Shown: positions 1-8,279 of the stretch, piece by piece
How the letters are laid out: every line of letters starts with the position of its first letter
How positions within the stretch are numbered: position 1 is the first letter of the stretch
Source: Mangrovivirga cuniculi
Lineage (GTDB): Bacteria > Bacteroidota > Bacteroidia > Cytophagales > Cyclobacteriaceae
NCBI RefSeq assembly: GCF_005166025.1
Contig: NZ_CP028923.1
Location: 434,001-498,000, forward strand
Length of the DNA: 64,000 nt
Direction of reading: 5' to 3'
Position numbers and translations under genes: made by a program
Notes under the pieces: generated by a model
What the model was told of the DNA's origin: nothing
Seen by the model: the letters and a program-made list of their open reading frames with translations, nothing else
Database searches by the model: none

Positions 1-186
1 TCCAATCTTTTTCCTGTCAACCAATGCCACATACTTCTTGATATATTTTTGCTTTTCAAGATACTTTATCCTTTCATAAACAGGAGTAATGCTTAAACCC
101 ATTGAGGCAGCAAGTTCTTTCATAGTCAGTTTACCATTTTGCTGAAGGGCGTTAAGAATCCGGAGGTCTGTTAGATCTAATTTCAT
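1..186 (-). CDS. Lrp/AsnC family transcriptional regulator (N-terminal part, cut by window edge)
   Basis: The minus strand from an ATG at 186 reads about 62 residues beginning MKLDLTDLRILNALQQNGKL and runs off the window edge. This is the N-terminal winged helix-turn-helix of Lrp/AsnC regulators, with the recognition-helix region reading LAASMGLSITPVYERIKYLE. The ligand-binding RAM domain lies outside the window. The gene is divergent from a methionine gamma-lyase-like gene that starts at 346. The shared 160-base gap is where an Lrp-type protein would be expected to bind. Known parallel from the literature: MdeR, an Lrp-type activator, is divergent from mdeA in Pseudomonas putida. That this protein controls its neighbour is inference from position only. 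Confidence 0.85.
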   Translation of the reverse strand, partial: MKLDLTDLRILNALQQNGKLTMKELAASMGLSITPVYERIKYLEKQKYIKKYVALVDRKKIG

Positions 187-345
187 AAGATGGTCATAAA
201 TATTTTTCTATAGGACAACCTAATCAGCTTTCAATAAAGAAAAATTTTCTATTAAATGTAAAAAGAAATAAACCTTTTCTAAAGGTAATGCATTTCTCCA
301 TAATTATTTTCATACTGCGATAAGAACAACCCAAATAAGACATAT

Positions 346-1587
346 ATGAAGCCAGAAAGCTTAATGGTGAGTTACGGTTATAAGCCGGAATTATCTGAGG
401 GAGCACTCAAGTGTCCGATTTTTTTAACGTCAACATTTGTTTTTAAAAATGCTGAGGAAGGTAAAGCTTTTTTTGAAGTAGCCTATGGACTCAGAGAGAA
501 AGAAGAAAATGAGGAATTGGGATTAATCTACTCTCGTTTAAATAATCCGGATTTAGAAATTTTGGAAAACCGGTTAACCCTTTGGGATAACGCTGATGAT
601 GCAGCTGTTTTTGAAAGTGGAATGTCAGCTATTAGTACTTCAATGCTGACTTTTTTAAACCCGGGAGATACTTTATTGTATTCAAATCCTCTTTACGGTG
701 GCTCACATCACTTTATCAATCATGTATTAACCCGATTTGGTATTAATATCATTGATTTTAATGCAACCGATTCTAAAGCTGATATCCAGAAAAAACTGGA
801 AGATAAAGGGCTTACTGATTCGGTTAAAATGATCTATGTCGAGACGCCGGGAAACCCAACCAACTCCTTGATTGACATCAATATGTGTTCTGAGCTTTCT
901 AAGGAATTAAGCACTGAGGAATCAAAAACTTTATTTGTAGTAGACAACACCTATCTTGGACCGGTATGGCAGAACCCTTTGAACCTGGGTGCGGATCTCA
1001 TTGTATATTCTGCAACAAAATATATCGGAGGTCATAGTGATGTTATCGCTGGAGCAGTCTTGGGCAGTAGCGAATTGATGGCAGAAATAAAAGGGATGAG
1101 AACATTCCTCGGAAATATGGCCGGGCCTTGGACTGGCTGGTTATTAATGAGGAGCCTTGAAACTCTGAAAATGAGAATGGAAACTCAGGCAGTAAATGCT
1201 GCAAAAGTTGCTGAATTTTTAAACTCTCATCCAAAAGTTGAAAAGGTTTATTACCTCGGAAATTTATCTGCTGAAGAGAATCCAAAAGAATTTGAGATTT
1301 ATAAAAATCAATGTAAAGGACCGGGAGCAATGATCAGCTTTGATATTAGAGGTGGTGAAAAAGAGGCTTTCAAGTTTCTAAATAGCCTAAATCTAATAAC
1401 ACTAGCCGTATCGTTAGGAAGTACTGAAAGTTTAGCTGAACATCCGTTCAGTATGACTCATGCTGATGTTTCAACTGATATAAAAGAATCTGTATCGATT
1501 ACAGAAAAGCTTGTGCGATTAAGTATCGGTGTGGAAAATCCGGAGGATATAATTTCAGACATTAAGCAAGCACTGGATAGAATTTAA
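346..1587 (+). CDS. Trans-sulfuration family PLP enzyme, methionine gamma-lyase / cystathionine gamma-synthase-like
   Basis: 413 residues, the usual size of the Cys/Met metabolism PLP-dependent family (fold type I). Visible family motifs: YSRLNNP near residues 62-68 (cofactor phosphate binding from the neighbouring subunit), SGMSAI near 91-96, ETPGNPTN near 166-173, VVDNTY near 198-203 and YSATKYIGGHSD with the Schiff-base lysine at K225. Members catalyse gamma- or beta-elimination or replacement on methionine, homocysteine, cystathionine or O-acylhomoserine. The motif set does not separate lyase from synthase. The divergent Lrp-type regulator favours a catabolic methionine gamma-lyase, as an inference. 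The start is the ATG at 346, with no strong Shine-Dalgarno sequence. A bidirectional hairpin terminator follows the stop. Confidence 0.85.
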   Translation: MKPESLMVSYGYKPELSEGALKCPIFLTSTFVFKNAEEGKAFFEVAYGLREKEENEELGLIYSRLNNPDLEILENRLTLWDNADDAAVFESGMSAISTSMLTFLNPGDTLLYSNPLYGGSHHFINHVLTRFGINIIDFNATDSKADIQKKLEDKGLTDSVKMIYVETPGNPTNSLIDINMCSELSKELSTEESKTLFVVDNTYLGPVWQNPLNLGADLIVYSATKYIGGHSDVIAGAVLGSSELMAEIKGMRTFLGNMAGPWTGWLLMRSLETLKMRMETQAVNAAKVAEFLNSHPKVEKVYYLGNLSAEENPKEFEIYKNQCKGPGAMISFDIRGGEKEAFKFLNSLNLITLAVSLGSTESLAEHPFSMTHADVSTDIKESVSITEKLVRLSIGVENPEDIISDIKQALDRI

Positions 1588-1610
1588 TACCCTTCTTCAA
1601 TAAACAACAA

Positions 1611-1637
1611 AAGGCTGTCGAATGACAGCCTTTTTTT
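1611..1637. terminator. Bidirectional rho-independent terminator
   Basis: A 9-bp perfect inverted repeat (AAGGCTGTC, loop GAAT, GACAGCCTT) is followed by a T-run on the plus strand and preceded by an A-rich run. It can therefore serve both the PLP lyase gene ending at 1587 and the minus-strand operon ending at 1656. Confidence 0.85.
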
Positions 1638-1655
1638 ATGCTTAAGTAATTTATG

Positions 1656-2729
1656 TTAATCTACAACCTTCTTTTCTATGTAGTTAGAATTTAAAATACT
1701 GAGGGCTCCCATATATTTTAAATTGAAAGCAACCAGATCACCAACTTTCATATCCCGATCGGTTTCTCCGAGATCAATAATCAGCATATCCGAACTAGCT
1801 CCGGAAATGGAAAGGTCATCATCTTCTGGAATTAAATAATCCGGATCGATATCAAGCAACCCAATATCAATAATGGCACGGTAACTACTCTGCCCATAGT
1901 CCTCTTCGTTTATTTTAAATGTTTCACCACTTGGGTTTTCATCTAAAACACCAATTGGGACTTTAGGCTTTTCAGTTATCTCAATTATCTCAGTATATAA
2001 TTTAAAAACATCGTGCTTCATTCCCTCAACCAGTTCTCCGGTAAAGAGATTATTACCAAAGTATAAAATTTCTCCTACTCTGAAGTGATTTATACCTACG
2101 GGAACCTGATGTTTAAATAAGAGAGGTACCACTACAGAAGTACCACCGGTTACCCATGGAATTTTTACATTAAACCTGGTTTCAATTAATTGCTTATAGA
2201 GGCTGAGCTGAACAAGCTTATCCGTAGATGGCATAACACCATACAGACAATTCAGGTTAGAACCAATTCCGGTAACTTTTATATTTGGCAATTTGAAAAC
2301 CGATGCATAAAAATCCATGAGCTCTTCACCCATAACGCCTTCTCTGAGGTCGCCGAGCTCAATCATAATTATTACTTTGTGCTGTCTGTTTTGCTTTACC
2401 GCTTCCTCACTGAGCCACTTAATTGTTTCATATTCGGTATTAAAACTAGCATCTGCATATTTAACGATTTTGGATATGCTTCTTTTGGCCGGGGGTTTTA
2501 TATAAACAGTTTCAACATCAGGATTTAAAGACTTAACCTTTTTTAGATTAGAAATCCGGCTATCACAAATCTCTGAAATACCTAGGTTAATGATCTCCTG
2601 TAAAAACTTTTCATTCCCGCATAATAATTTCGAAACAATAGCCCAATCGATACTGTTCTCCCTGAACAGATTATTAAGAAACTGATAATTATGCTGTAAT
2701 TTTGATTTATTAAGTGTTAGATAAGCCAT
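1656..2729 (-). CDS. Alanine/ornithine racemase family PLP-dependent enzyme (Orr/YhfX-like)
   Basis: 357 residues with the fold type III PLP barrel seen in the alanine/ornithine racemase family (COG3457 type). The cofactor lysine is probably K34 in AIVSKLLCGN. A glycine-rich phosphate-binding region WVTGGTSVVV lies near residue 190, and a C-terminal beta domain ends SDMLIIDLGETD...LVAFNLKYMGALSIL. It is distinct from true Alr but starts one base after the stop of the upstream alr-like gene, so the two are probably translated together. The substrate cannot be read from sequence: known relatives include an ornithine racemase from Clostridium and the uncharacterised YhfX. It is the last gene of a five-gene operon with a symporter, acetyltransferase and deacylase. 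Confidence 0.8.
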   Translation of the reverse strand: MAYLTLNKSKLQHNYQFLNNLFRENSIDWAIVSKLLCGNEKFLQEIINLGISEICDSRISNLKKVKSLNPDVETVYIKPPAKRSISKIVKYADASFNTEYETIKWLSEEAVKQNRQHKVIIMIELGDLREGVMGEELMDFYASVFKLPNIKVTGIGSNLNCLYGVMPSTDKLVQLSLYKQLIETRFNVKIPWVTGGTSVVVPLLFKHQVPVGINHFRVGEILYFGNNLFTGELVEGMKHDVFKLYTEIIEITEKPKVPIGVLDENPSGETFKINEEDYGQSSYRAIIDIGLLDIDPDYLIPEDDDLSISGASSDMLIIDLGETDRDMKVGDLVAFNLKYMGALSILNSNYIEKKVVD

Positions 2730-2730
2730 T

Positions 2731-3882
2731 TTATTTTATAAATCTGGGTATGTCTAGTGGTAAACGGGTGAGTAATTCGTAATTGAGCTGATCACTCAAT
2801 TCTCCAAACGAGGACACAGTAACTTCAAGGTCACCCTGATCACCTATTATTACAACCTCGTCTCCTATGGAAACATCTTCAATTCCGGTTACATCGATTT
2901 GAAGGCAGTTCATATTTACAATACCAATAACCGGTAACCGTTCTCCCCTTATTAGTACACGTCCTGTGTTGCTTAAAGTTCTGCTAAAGCCATTTGCATA
3001 TCCAATCGGAACAATGGCTATTTTCATATCATGTCCAGCAAGATAAGTAGTACCATAACCAATATATTCTCCGGTCTTTACTTTCTGGATACTCATAATA
3101 TAGCTTTTCCAGTTGATTAATCTCCACAGTGGACTTTCCTTTATCGCTTTGTTTTTAAGATACTCAATAAGGATTTCTCTACTTGGCCAGAAACCATATT
3201 GTAAAATACCTACTCTGACCATATCAAAATGCATCGAAGGATATCGTATCATTGCTGCTGAACAACAGGTATGATACATCTCTGGTTTAACACCCGATTC
3301 CTCACAATGTTTTTTGACATTCAGAAACTTTCTGCATTGTTCTTCTATCCGCACATAGTTTCCAATGCTTTCTGCACCTGCAAAATGGGTGCAAAGTGCT
3401 TTGAATATAAGTGTATCTTTATTTTCTTCAAAGAACTCTAAAACACTATCGATATCTTCGGGATTAAAGCCGGTTCGGTTCATCCCTGTTTCCAGCTCAA
3501 CATGACAAATAGCCTTTTTGTCGAGTTTTTGAGCAACTTCTTTTACTTTTTGTAACCTGACCTGCTCAAAAACAAAAAACTCTATCTCATTTTCGATCAA
3601 CCATTCAAAGTCATTTTCAGTTATATCTCCCATTACCAGGAGCGTACAGTTTTCGTCTTTTATAACATCAAAAACACGTCTTGCTTCATAAGAGCTATAT
3701 ACAGAAAAATGATCAACTCCAGCATTGAGCGCAATTTTTATGAACTCTTCAATACCATGGCCATAGGCATTGCCTTTAACAACACTTGAAAACACAGTGT
3801 TTTTACTTATCTGGCTTTTGATAAATTCCAGATTGTGTCTGTAAGCCTCGGTACTTAGTTCAATGCAAGACGAATGATTCAT
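2731..3882 (-). CDS. alr: Alanine racemase
   Basis: 383 residues, full length for alanine racemase, which interconverts L- and D-alanine for peptidoglycan synthesis. The PLP lysine is K36 in SVVKGNAYGHG. The second catalytic base is the tyrosine in GYGTTYLAGHD (around residue 275). The C-terminal beta domain carries PVIGIVNMNCLQIDVTG and the usual LLTRLPLDIPR end. The ATG at 3882 lies 23 bases inside the 3' end of the upstream M20 hydrolase gene, which indicates coupling. Finding Alr in an operon with a transporter, an N-acetyltransferase and an amidohydrolase, rather than beside cell-wall genes, is unusual. It may be the housekeeping enzyme or a catabolic copy, and the window does not show whether another alr exists. 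Confidence 0.9.
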   Translation of the reverse strand: MNHSSCIELSTEAYRHNLEFIKSQISKNTVFSSVVKGNAYGHGIEEFIKIALNAGVDHFSVYSSYEARRVFDVIKDENCTLLVMGDITENDFEWLIENEIEFFVFEQVRLQKVKEVAQKLDKKAICHVELETGMNRTGFNPEDIDSVLEFFEENKDTLIFKALCTHFAGAESIGNYVRIEEQCRKFLNVKKHCEESGVKPEMYHTCCSAAMIRYPSMHFDMVRVGILQYGFWPSREILIEYLKNKAIKESPLWRLINWKSYIMSIQKVKTGEYIGYGTTYLAGHDMKIAIVPIGYANGFSRTLSNTGRVLIRGERLPVIGIVNMNCLQIDVTGIEDVSIGDEVVIIGDQGDLEVTVSSFGELSDQLNYELLTRLPLDIPRFIK

Positions 3883-5017
3883 TTAAGTGATTTTTTTGAT
3901 CAACTAAATCCATGAACATTTCAATGGATGGACGGATAATTTCATCCGGAAAATCATAGTCTGGATTATGCAGGGCAGAAACATCTTCTCCGGCACCTAT
4001 TCCAAACATTGCTCCGCTAAATTTATCCGTGAAAAGCCCGAAATCTTCTCCCCATTTAAATGGGAGATCTATTTCTTCATATTTTAACCCGCATTTATCA
4101 GCCGCATTTTTTATTGCATTGACTGCATGTTCGTCATTGACGTTTGCGAAGAATGATTCGGTCCAATCAATTTCATAATTTATTTTTCCATCACAAACTT
4201 CCCTGACTATATCCTTTACACTTTTTTTCAGACCTGCCATCCTGGCATTGAGTTTAGTACGCAAAGTATAATGCAACTCCCCATATCCAGCACTTACACC
4301 ATAACTTGTATTTCCTACGTGGGCGTAAATGGGGGTCATTAATTGAAAATCATTATTACTTAAGTCAGGATTTTGCAATTCTGCGAATTGACTGATCATT
4401 TTACTGATAAAACCCATAGGGTTAATTCCGTGTTCAGGTTCAGCAGCATGAGCAGTTACTCCTTTTAATTTAATTATAATACTATCTGCAGCACAAGAAA
4501 AACTCCCTTGCTTACAAAGAATTTTACCTCTTTCTACTCCAGGAATGTTATGCAGAGAATAAACTACATCCGGATTTACCTCTTCAAACAGAGGGTCGTC
4601 GATTACTGCCCTTGCGCCATGGCCGTTTTCTTCAGCTGGTTGAAATAGTAAATGAACTTTCCCTTTTTTTATTCCGGTCTGATCTAAAAGCCTGGTAGTT
4701 CCTAATATTATAGTTGTATGACCATCATGCCCGCAAAGGTGGGCAACACCATCATTTACAGATTTATATTCCAGATCAGATTCCTCCTGAATAGGTAAGG
4801 CATCGATATCTCCACGCAACATAATTTCAGGCCCGGGCTCATCACCTTCAAAGGTGACTATTACCCCTGTTTTACCAATTGAAGAAACCTTCCCATTCTC
4901 AATCTTCTCGAGTCTTTTTAAAATCCACTTTTGAGTTTGCTTTTCATTATCTGAAAGTTCAGGATGCTTGTGTAAAGTCCTCCTGAACTTTACAAGATCG
5001 TCAATCTTTACTTTCAT
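3860..5017 (-). CDS. M20D family amidohydrolase / N-acyl-amino-acid deacylase
   Basis: 385 residues, typical of M20D metallo-amidohydrolases (hippurate hydrolase, IAA-amino acid hydrolase, N-acetyl-diaminopimelate deacetylase relatives). Visible motifs: LRGDIDALPI at residues 67-76, the metal-binding CGHDGH at 95-100, QPAEENGHGA at 126-135 with the catalytic glutamate pair E129/E130, and HNIPG at 156-160. A lid (dimerisation) domain is expected in the middle, near HAAEPEHGINP. No signal peptide, so it should be cytoplasmic. The start overlaps the stop of the upstream GNAT gene by 4 bases (ATGA), and the end overlaps alr by 23 bases. Its probable job is to release free amino acids from N-acylated forms for the downstream racemases, as inference. 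Confidence 0.85.
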   Translation of the reverse strand: MKVKIDDLVKFRRTLHKHPELSDNEKQTQKWILKRLEKIENGKVSSIGKTGVIVTFEGDEPGPEIMLRGDIDALPIQEESDLEYKSVNDGVAHLCGHDGHTTIILGTTRLLDQTGIKKGKVHLLFQPAEENGHGARAVIDDPLFEEVNPDVVYSLHNIPGVERGKILCKQGSFSCAADSIIIKLKGVTAHAAEPEHGINPMGFISKMISQFAELQNPDLSNNDFQLMTPIYAHVGNTSYGVSAGYGELHYTLRTKLNARMAGLKKSVKDIVREVCDGKINYEIDWTESFFANVNDEHAVNAIKNAADKCGLKYEEIDLPFKWGEDFGLFTDKFSGAMFGIGAGEDVSALHNPDYDFPDEIIRPSIEMFMDLVDQKNHLNESFVLH

Positions 5018-5454
5018 GCGTTTTTAAATCTCATTTCAAGATACTTATTGGTAAACCCAATCTTTTCATATAAAAATTTAGCCGGGTTATTTGGTTCCAC
5101 GTGTAGAGCTATATCTCCTTTTGAAACTTCAATTGCTTTTTGCATTAATTTTTTACCAAGTCCAGCTCCTCTTTTATCACCGTGAACAGCAATGTAGACG
5201 AGGATATTTTCAGGAATATATCCACCCATTCCTGTTTCGTTCAGAACTACGGCTCCTACTATTTTATCACCATCCGCCCCAACAATTATATTTCCTCCGC
5301 GGTCGTATACATAATCTATGGCCTTGAGTATATCTGACTTATCGTCTCCGAACTCGTCAAGGTGTTCTGCTAAAAATGTAGCAATAGCATCATTAGTAAA
5401 TTTGCTATCTTCACCTGTCTCACTATTAATTACTGTTAATGTTGTCTCTGACAT
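5014..5454 (-). CDS. GNAT family N-acetyltransferase
   Basis: 146 residues with a complete GNAT core. A central strand pair (NIIVGADGDKIVGAVVLNE) precedes the acetyl-CoA pyrophosphate loop KRGAGLGKKLM near residues 96-106. The C-terminal part, LHVEPNNPAKFLYEKIGFTN, is the typical segment ending in the conserved tyrosine and glycine-phenylalanine. It would transfer an acetyl group from acetyl-CoA to an amine, with an unknown acceptor. The gene is 13 bases downstream of a sodium symporter and overlaps an amidohydrolase gene by 4 bases. An acetylase and a possible deacetylase are thus translationally coupled. Confidence 0.8.
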   Translation of the reverse strand: MSETTLTVINSETGEDSKFTNDAIATFLAEHLDEFGDDKSDILKAIDYVYDRGGNIIVGADGDKIVGAVVLNETGMGGYIPENILVYIAVHGDKRGAGLGKKLMQKAIEVSKGDIALHVEPNNPAKFLYEKIGFTNKYLEMRFKNA

Positions 5455-5467
5455 TTTAAAAGCTGTT

Positions 5468-7069
5468 TTATTTTGATTTTGGATATATTAAAGATAATAC
5501 AATAAACACGAATGCTGAAGCGGTAATACCGAATACATTAGGATCCAGATTATACGGAAGTTTAAAGTACACATCCAGATAGTCAACGTGAATTATCTGT
5601 GATGAGTTTATTGAACTGATAATTTTCCCGGGACTTAATGATTGAGTTGCAATTCCTGACAAATCAACCTGGTTTGATAATTCATTAAACCTGGCCATAA
5701 CTTCGGGCCCGGTTAGAGTAGTAGGCAGAGTTATTTTATTTGCCTGTAACATTGCTGTAGCCAATCCTCCGGTAATCATTCCCCAAAAGGCTCCTGTCGG
5801 ACTGCTTCTTTTCCAGAAAAGGGCTCCCATGATCGGAACAAATAATCCCGAAACCATAAAAGCATAACTGTATAACATCAGGCTTAATACATTCTCCATT
5901 ACGCTTGCAATGAGAATTGCTAATACTCCGACGGCTAAAGTGACTATCTGTGATAATCTTAAAACCGATTTTTCTGAATCAAACTTATTTGTAAACTTCT
6001 GAATGAAATCTGAAACGATGTTTCCTGAAGAAGCCATAAGGCAACTATCAGCTGTTGAAAGAATAGCAGAAAAATAGGCTGACATCATTAACCCTAAAAG
6101 ACCAACCGGCAAAATGGTTCTCAATAACATCGGAAGTCCTTGTTCGGGATCTGTCTGAGCTATATTTTCTGCTCCCAGGTAATCAAACATACCCTGGTCT
6201 GCAGCTACACGTGCAAAAAGTCCGAGTGCTACCCCCATGAACGCCATTATTGGCCATTCAAATAAGCCTGCAATGTACCATGCTTTTTTAGCGGTTTTTA
6301 CATCCTTACAGGCATAAATTCGTTGGTATAAAGTCATTCCGACAAACCAGATCGGAATAATTGTAACCACCCAATACACAATATCCTGCCAACTGATATT
6401 TGCAAGCGAAAGCATTTCGGGTTTTACTGTACCCCGAATTCCTTCAAGCCCACCAATTGCATAATAAGAGAGTGGAATTCCGATAAAAATTAGGCCGGAC
6501 AATAAAATTATCCATTGAATTGTATCGGTATAGATTACTGCTTTTATTCCTCCCATCACTGTGTATACCACAGCTATTGATCCCATTATGATCAAAGCCG
6601 TAGATAAATTAAGTTCCTGGAAAGTACCTGAAGCTAATTTTGCGCCGGCTAATATCTGTGAACTTGTAAATCCTGCATAGCCAATAGCGGATATAACGGC
6701 TGCAGTGATCGCTACCTTTTTATCAAAGAAATACTCATAAACCTGGGGCATGGTGTGGAATTTACTGAATGCAGCATTTCCCCTAACTACCGGGATAAGA
6801 AATACAGCGGCGAGCCAGGCTCCGAGCAATCCGGTAAAAAGCATCCAACTCCCGGAAATTCCCATCGTAAATCCTAATCCGCCAAGGCCAATCGAAAATC
6901 CACCTCCGACATCAGTTGCAACTACACTTAATCCGATATGCCAGCTCGACATCCCTCTACCACCTACATAATAATCATCCAGTCCTTCATTTTTTCGTAA
7001 AAAGAAGAACCCAACACCTAACATGGCAATCATGTAAATGGCAAAAATGGCCAGGTCTATAATATTCAT
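5468..7069 (-). CDS. Sodium:solute symporter (SSS family)
   Basis: 533 residues with about 13 hydrophobic segments, the size and pattern of SSS (SLC5-like) sodium-coupled transporters. The N-terminal region MLGVGFFFLRKNEGLDDYYVGGRGMSSWHIGLSVVATDVGGG is family-typical, with the helix 1-2 region rich in small residues. Family members take up amino acids, sugars, carboxylates or sialic acid, and the substrate here cannot be read directly. As first gene of an operon with acetyltransferase, amidohydrolase and two racemases, it may carry an amino acid or acyl-amino acid (inference). The start is 135 bases downstream of a MarR-type regulator gene on the same strand. Confidence 0.88.
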   Translation of the reverse strand: MNIIDLAIFAIYMIAMLGVGFFFLRKNEGLDDYYVGGRGMSSWHIGLSVVATDVGGGFSIGLGGLGFTMGISGSWMLFTGLLGAWLAAVFLIPVVRGNAAFSKFHTMPQVYEYFFDKKVAITAAVISAIGYAGFTSSQILAGAKLASGTFQELNLSTALIIMGSIAVVYTVMGGIKAVIYTDTIQWIILLSGLIFIGIPLSYYAIGGLEGIRGTVKPEMLSLANISWQDIVYWVVTIIPIWFVGMTLYQRIYACKDVKTAKKAWYIAGLFEWPIMAFMGVALGLFARVAADQGMFDYLGAENIAQTDPEQGLPMLLRTILPVGLLGLMMSAYFSAILSTADSCLMASSGNIVSDFIQKFTNKFDSEKSVLRLSQIVTLAVGVLAILIASVMENVLSLMLYSYAFMVSGLFVPIMGALFWKRSSPTGAFWGMITGGLATAMLQANKITLPTTLTGPEVMARFNELSNQVDLSGIATQSLSPGKIISSINSSQIIHVDYLDVYFKLPYNLDPNVFGITASAFVFIVLSLIYPKSK

Positions 7070-7204
7070 AAAGAGATTTGATTTCTACTGAACTTTCTTT
7101 TTGCTTTAGTGCTACTAAAAATGGTTGTGATAACTTTTTATTAAAAATAGTTTCAGGTGAAACAAAATTAATATGAAATTATCCGTTGTGCCAATTAAAA
7201 TGTT

Positions 7205-7690
7205 TTATTCCTTGGAATTTGATATTATCTCACCGGTTGTTAATAATGGAGAAGCATCAATTTTGCCTGCATCCATTAAGTTAACCAATGTATTAATTGA
7301 TGATTTAATCTGATTAATTTCTATATCGTCAAGTTTTTCCAGACTGGTCTCCAGCTTTTCCTGCATCAGGGGAGGAATTTTGTCAAAAGAATCCTGGCCG
7401 GTTTTAGTTAATGCGATGAGGCTGCTTCGCTTATCTTCGATTCTTGGAAGTCTTGCTACATAACCTTTTGATTCCAAACGCTTTATTATTCCTGTAACAG
7501 TGCTCGCATTTAAATTTAAATGGGCTTTAATATCTTTTTGCGTTGCCATCCCTTTGTCTGACTGCTTAAGAAATTTCAAAGTGAGTAATTGGGGAATACT
7601 AAGACCATATTTTTTTTGAATCCTTTTACTTTCAAGGTTTATGGCTCTTATTATCCTTCTCAAATCAATAAGAATGTCAGTATATTCCAT
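7205..7690 (-). CDS. MarR family transcriptional regulator
   Basis: 161 residues with the MarR winged-helix fold. The N-terminal dimerisation helix is followed by the HTH reading LTLKFLKQSDKGMATQKDIKAHLNLNASTVTGIIKRLESKGYVARLPRIEDKRSSLIALT, in which the wing contains the conserved DKR. MarR proteins are usually repressors relieved by small ligands. The gene precedes the transporter-racemase operon by 135 bases on the same strand and could control it, although MarR regulators are more often divergent. No operator palindrome stands out in the gap. Confidence 0.85.
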   Translation of the reverse strand: MEYTDILIDLRRIIRAINLESKRIQKKYGLSIPQLLTLKFLKQSDKGMATQKDIKAHLNLNASTVTGIIKRLESKGYVARLPRIEDKRSSLIALTKTGQDSFDKIPPLMQEKLETSLEKLDDIEINQIKSSINTLVNLMDAGKIDASPLLTTGEIISNSKE

Positions 7691-7885
7691 TTTGTTCCTG
7701 CAGAAAATATTTTCTCAAAGATAAATAAATATTTGAATGAATTTTAGCGATAAATAAGGTCTATATTTTTCATTTGTACCATTAATGCAAATTAAGATGC
7801 TTAAACTGTTGACAATAAGATAATTGTTGCCTATTTTCGACACATTCCAAAAATTTTTTAACCATTTAGCCGCTAAATTTAAAGA

Positions 7886-8272
7886 ATGAGTCCAAGAGAA
7901 ATCAGTAAAGTTTTTATTATCGACGATGAGCCTATTTGCAATAAGTTGTGTAAAAACATGCTTTCATATCACTACCCTCATTTTAGTGTAAATGAATATA
8001 CTGATCCGGATGAAGCATTGAGAGATTTAGAAAAGGGAGAAGACCCGGACTTGATCATTCTTGACATCCAGATGAAAAATATGTCAGGCTGGCAATTTCT
8101 TGACAAGTATAATTCAAGTAAAAAAAAGGGTAAAGTTCTAATAGTAAGCAGTTCGCCAGATTTTAATGATTTTAAGAAAGCAAAAGATCATGAAAGAGTG
8201 TACAAGTATATAGTTAAACCTCTTGACACTCTCAAGGTGGCTAATTTACTTGAACCAGCTAAAATTTTATAG
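7886..8272 (+). CDS. Single-domain response regulator (CheY-like receiver)
   Basis: 128 residues forming one receiver domain and nothing else. The acidic pair is D13-D14 in FIIDDEP, the phospho-acceptor is D60 in LIILDIQMKNMSGW, the switch serine lies in VLIVSSSP and the conserved lysine is K111 in IVKPLD. All catalytic residues are present, so it should be phosphorylated by a histidine kinase. No kinase is adjacent. The gene stands alone, divergent from the MarR gene and convergent with the envelope protein gene at 8280, only 7 bases away. Confidence 0.88.
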   Translation: MSPREISKVFIIDDEPICNKLCKNMLSYHYPHFSVNEYTDPDEALRDLEKGEDPDLIILDIQMKNMSGWQFLDKYNSSKKKGKVLIVSSSPDFNDFKKAKDHERVYKYIVKPLDTLKVANLLEPAKIL

Positions 8273-8279
8273 GTCCTGC

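Noticed and set aside
2190-2528. Plus-strand reading frame opposite the second racemase
   Set aside because: It lies fully within a well-supported racemase gene on the other strand, and its translation has no recognisable features.
5092-5107. GGTTCCACGTGTAGAG, a half match to parS
   Set aside because: Only the left half and centre match. The right half diverges, and it lies alone within the GNAT coding sequence.
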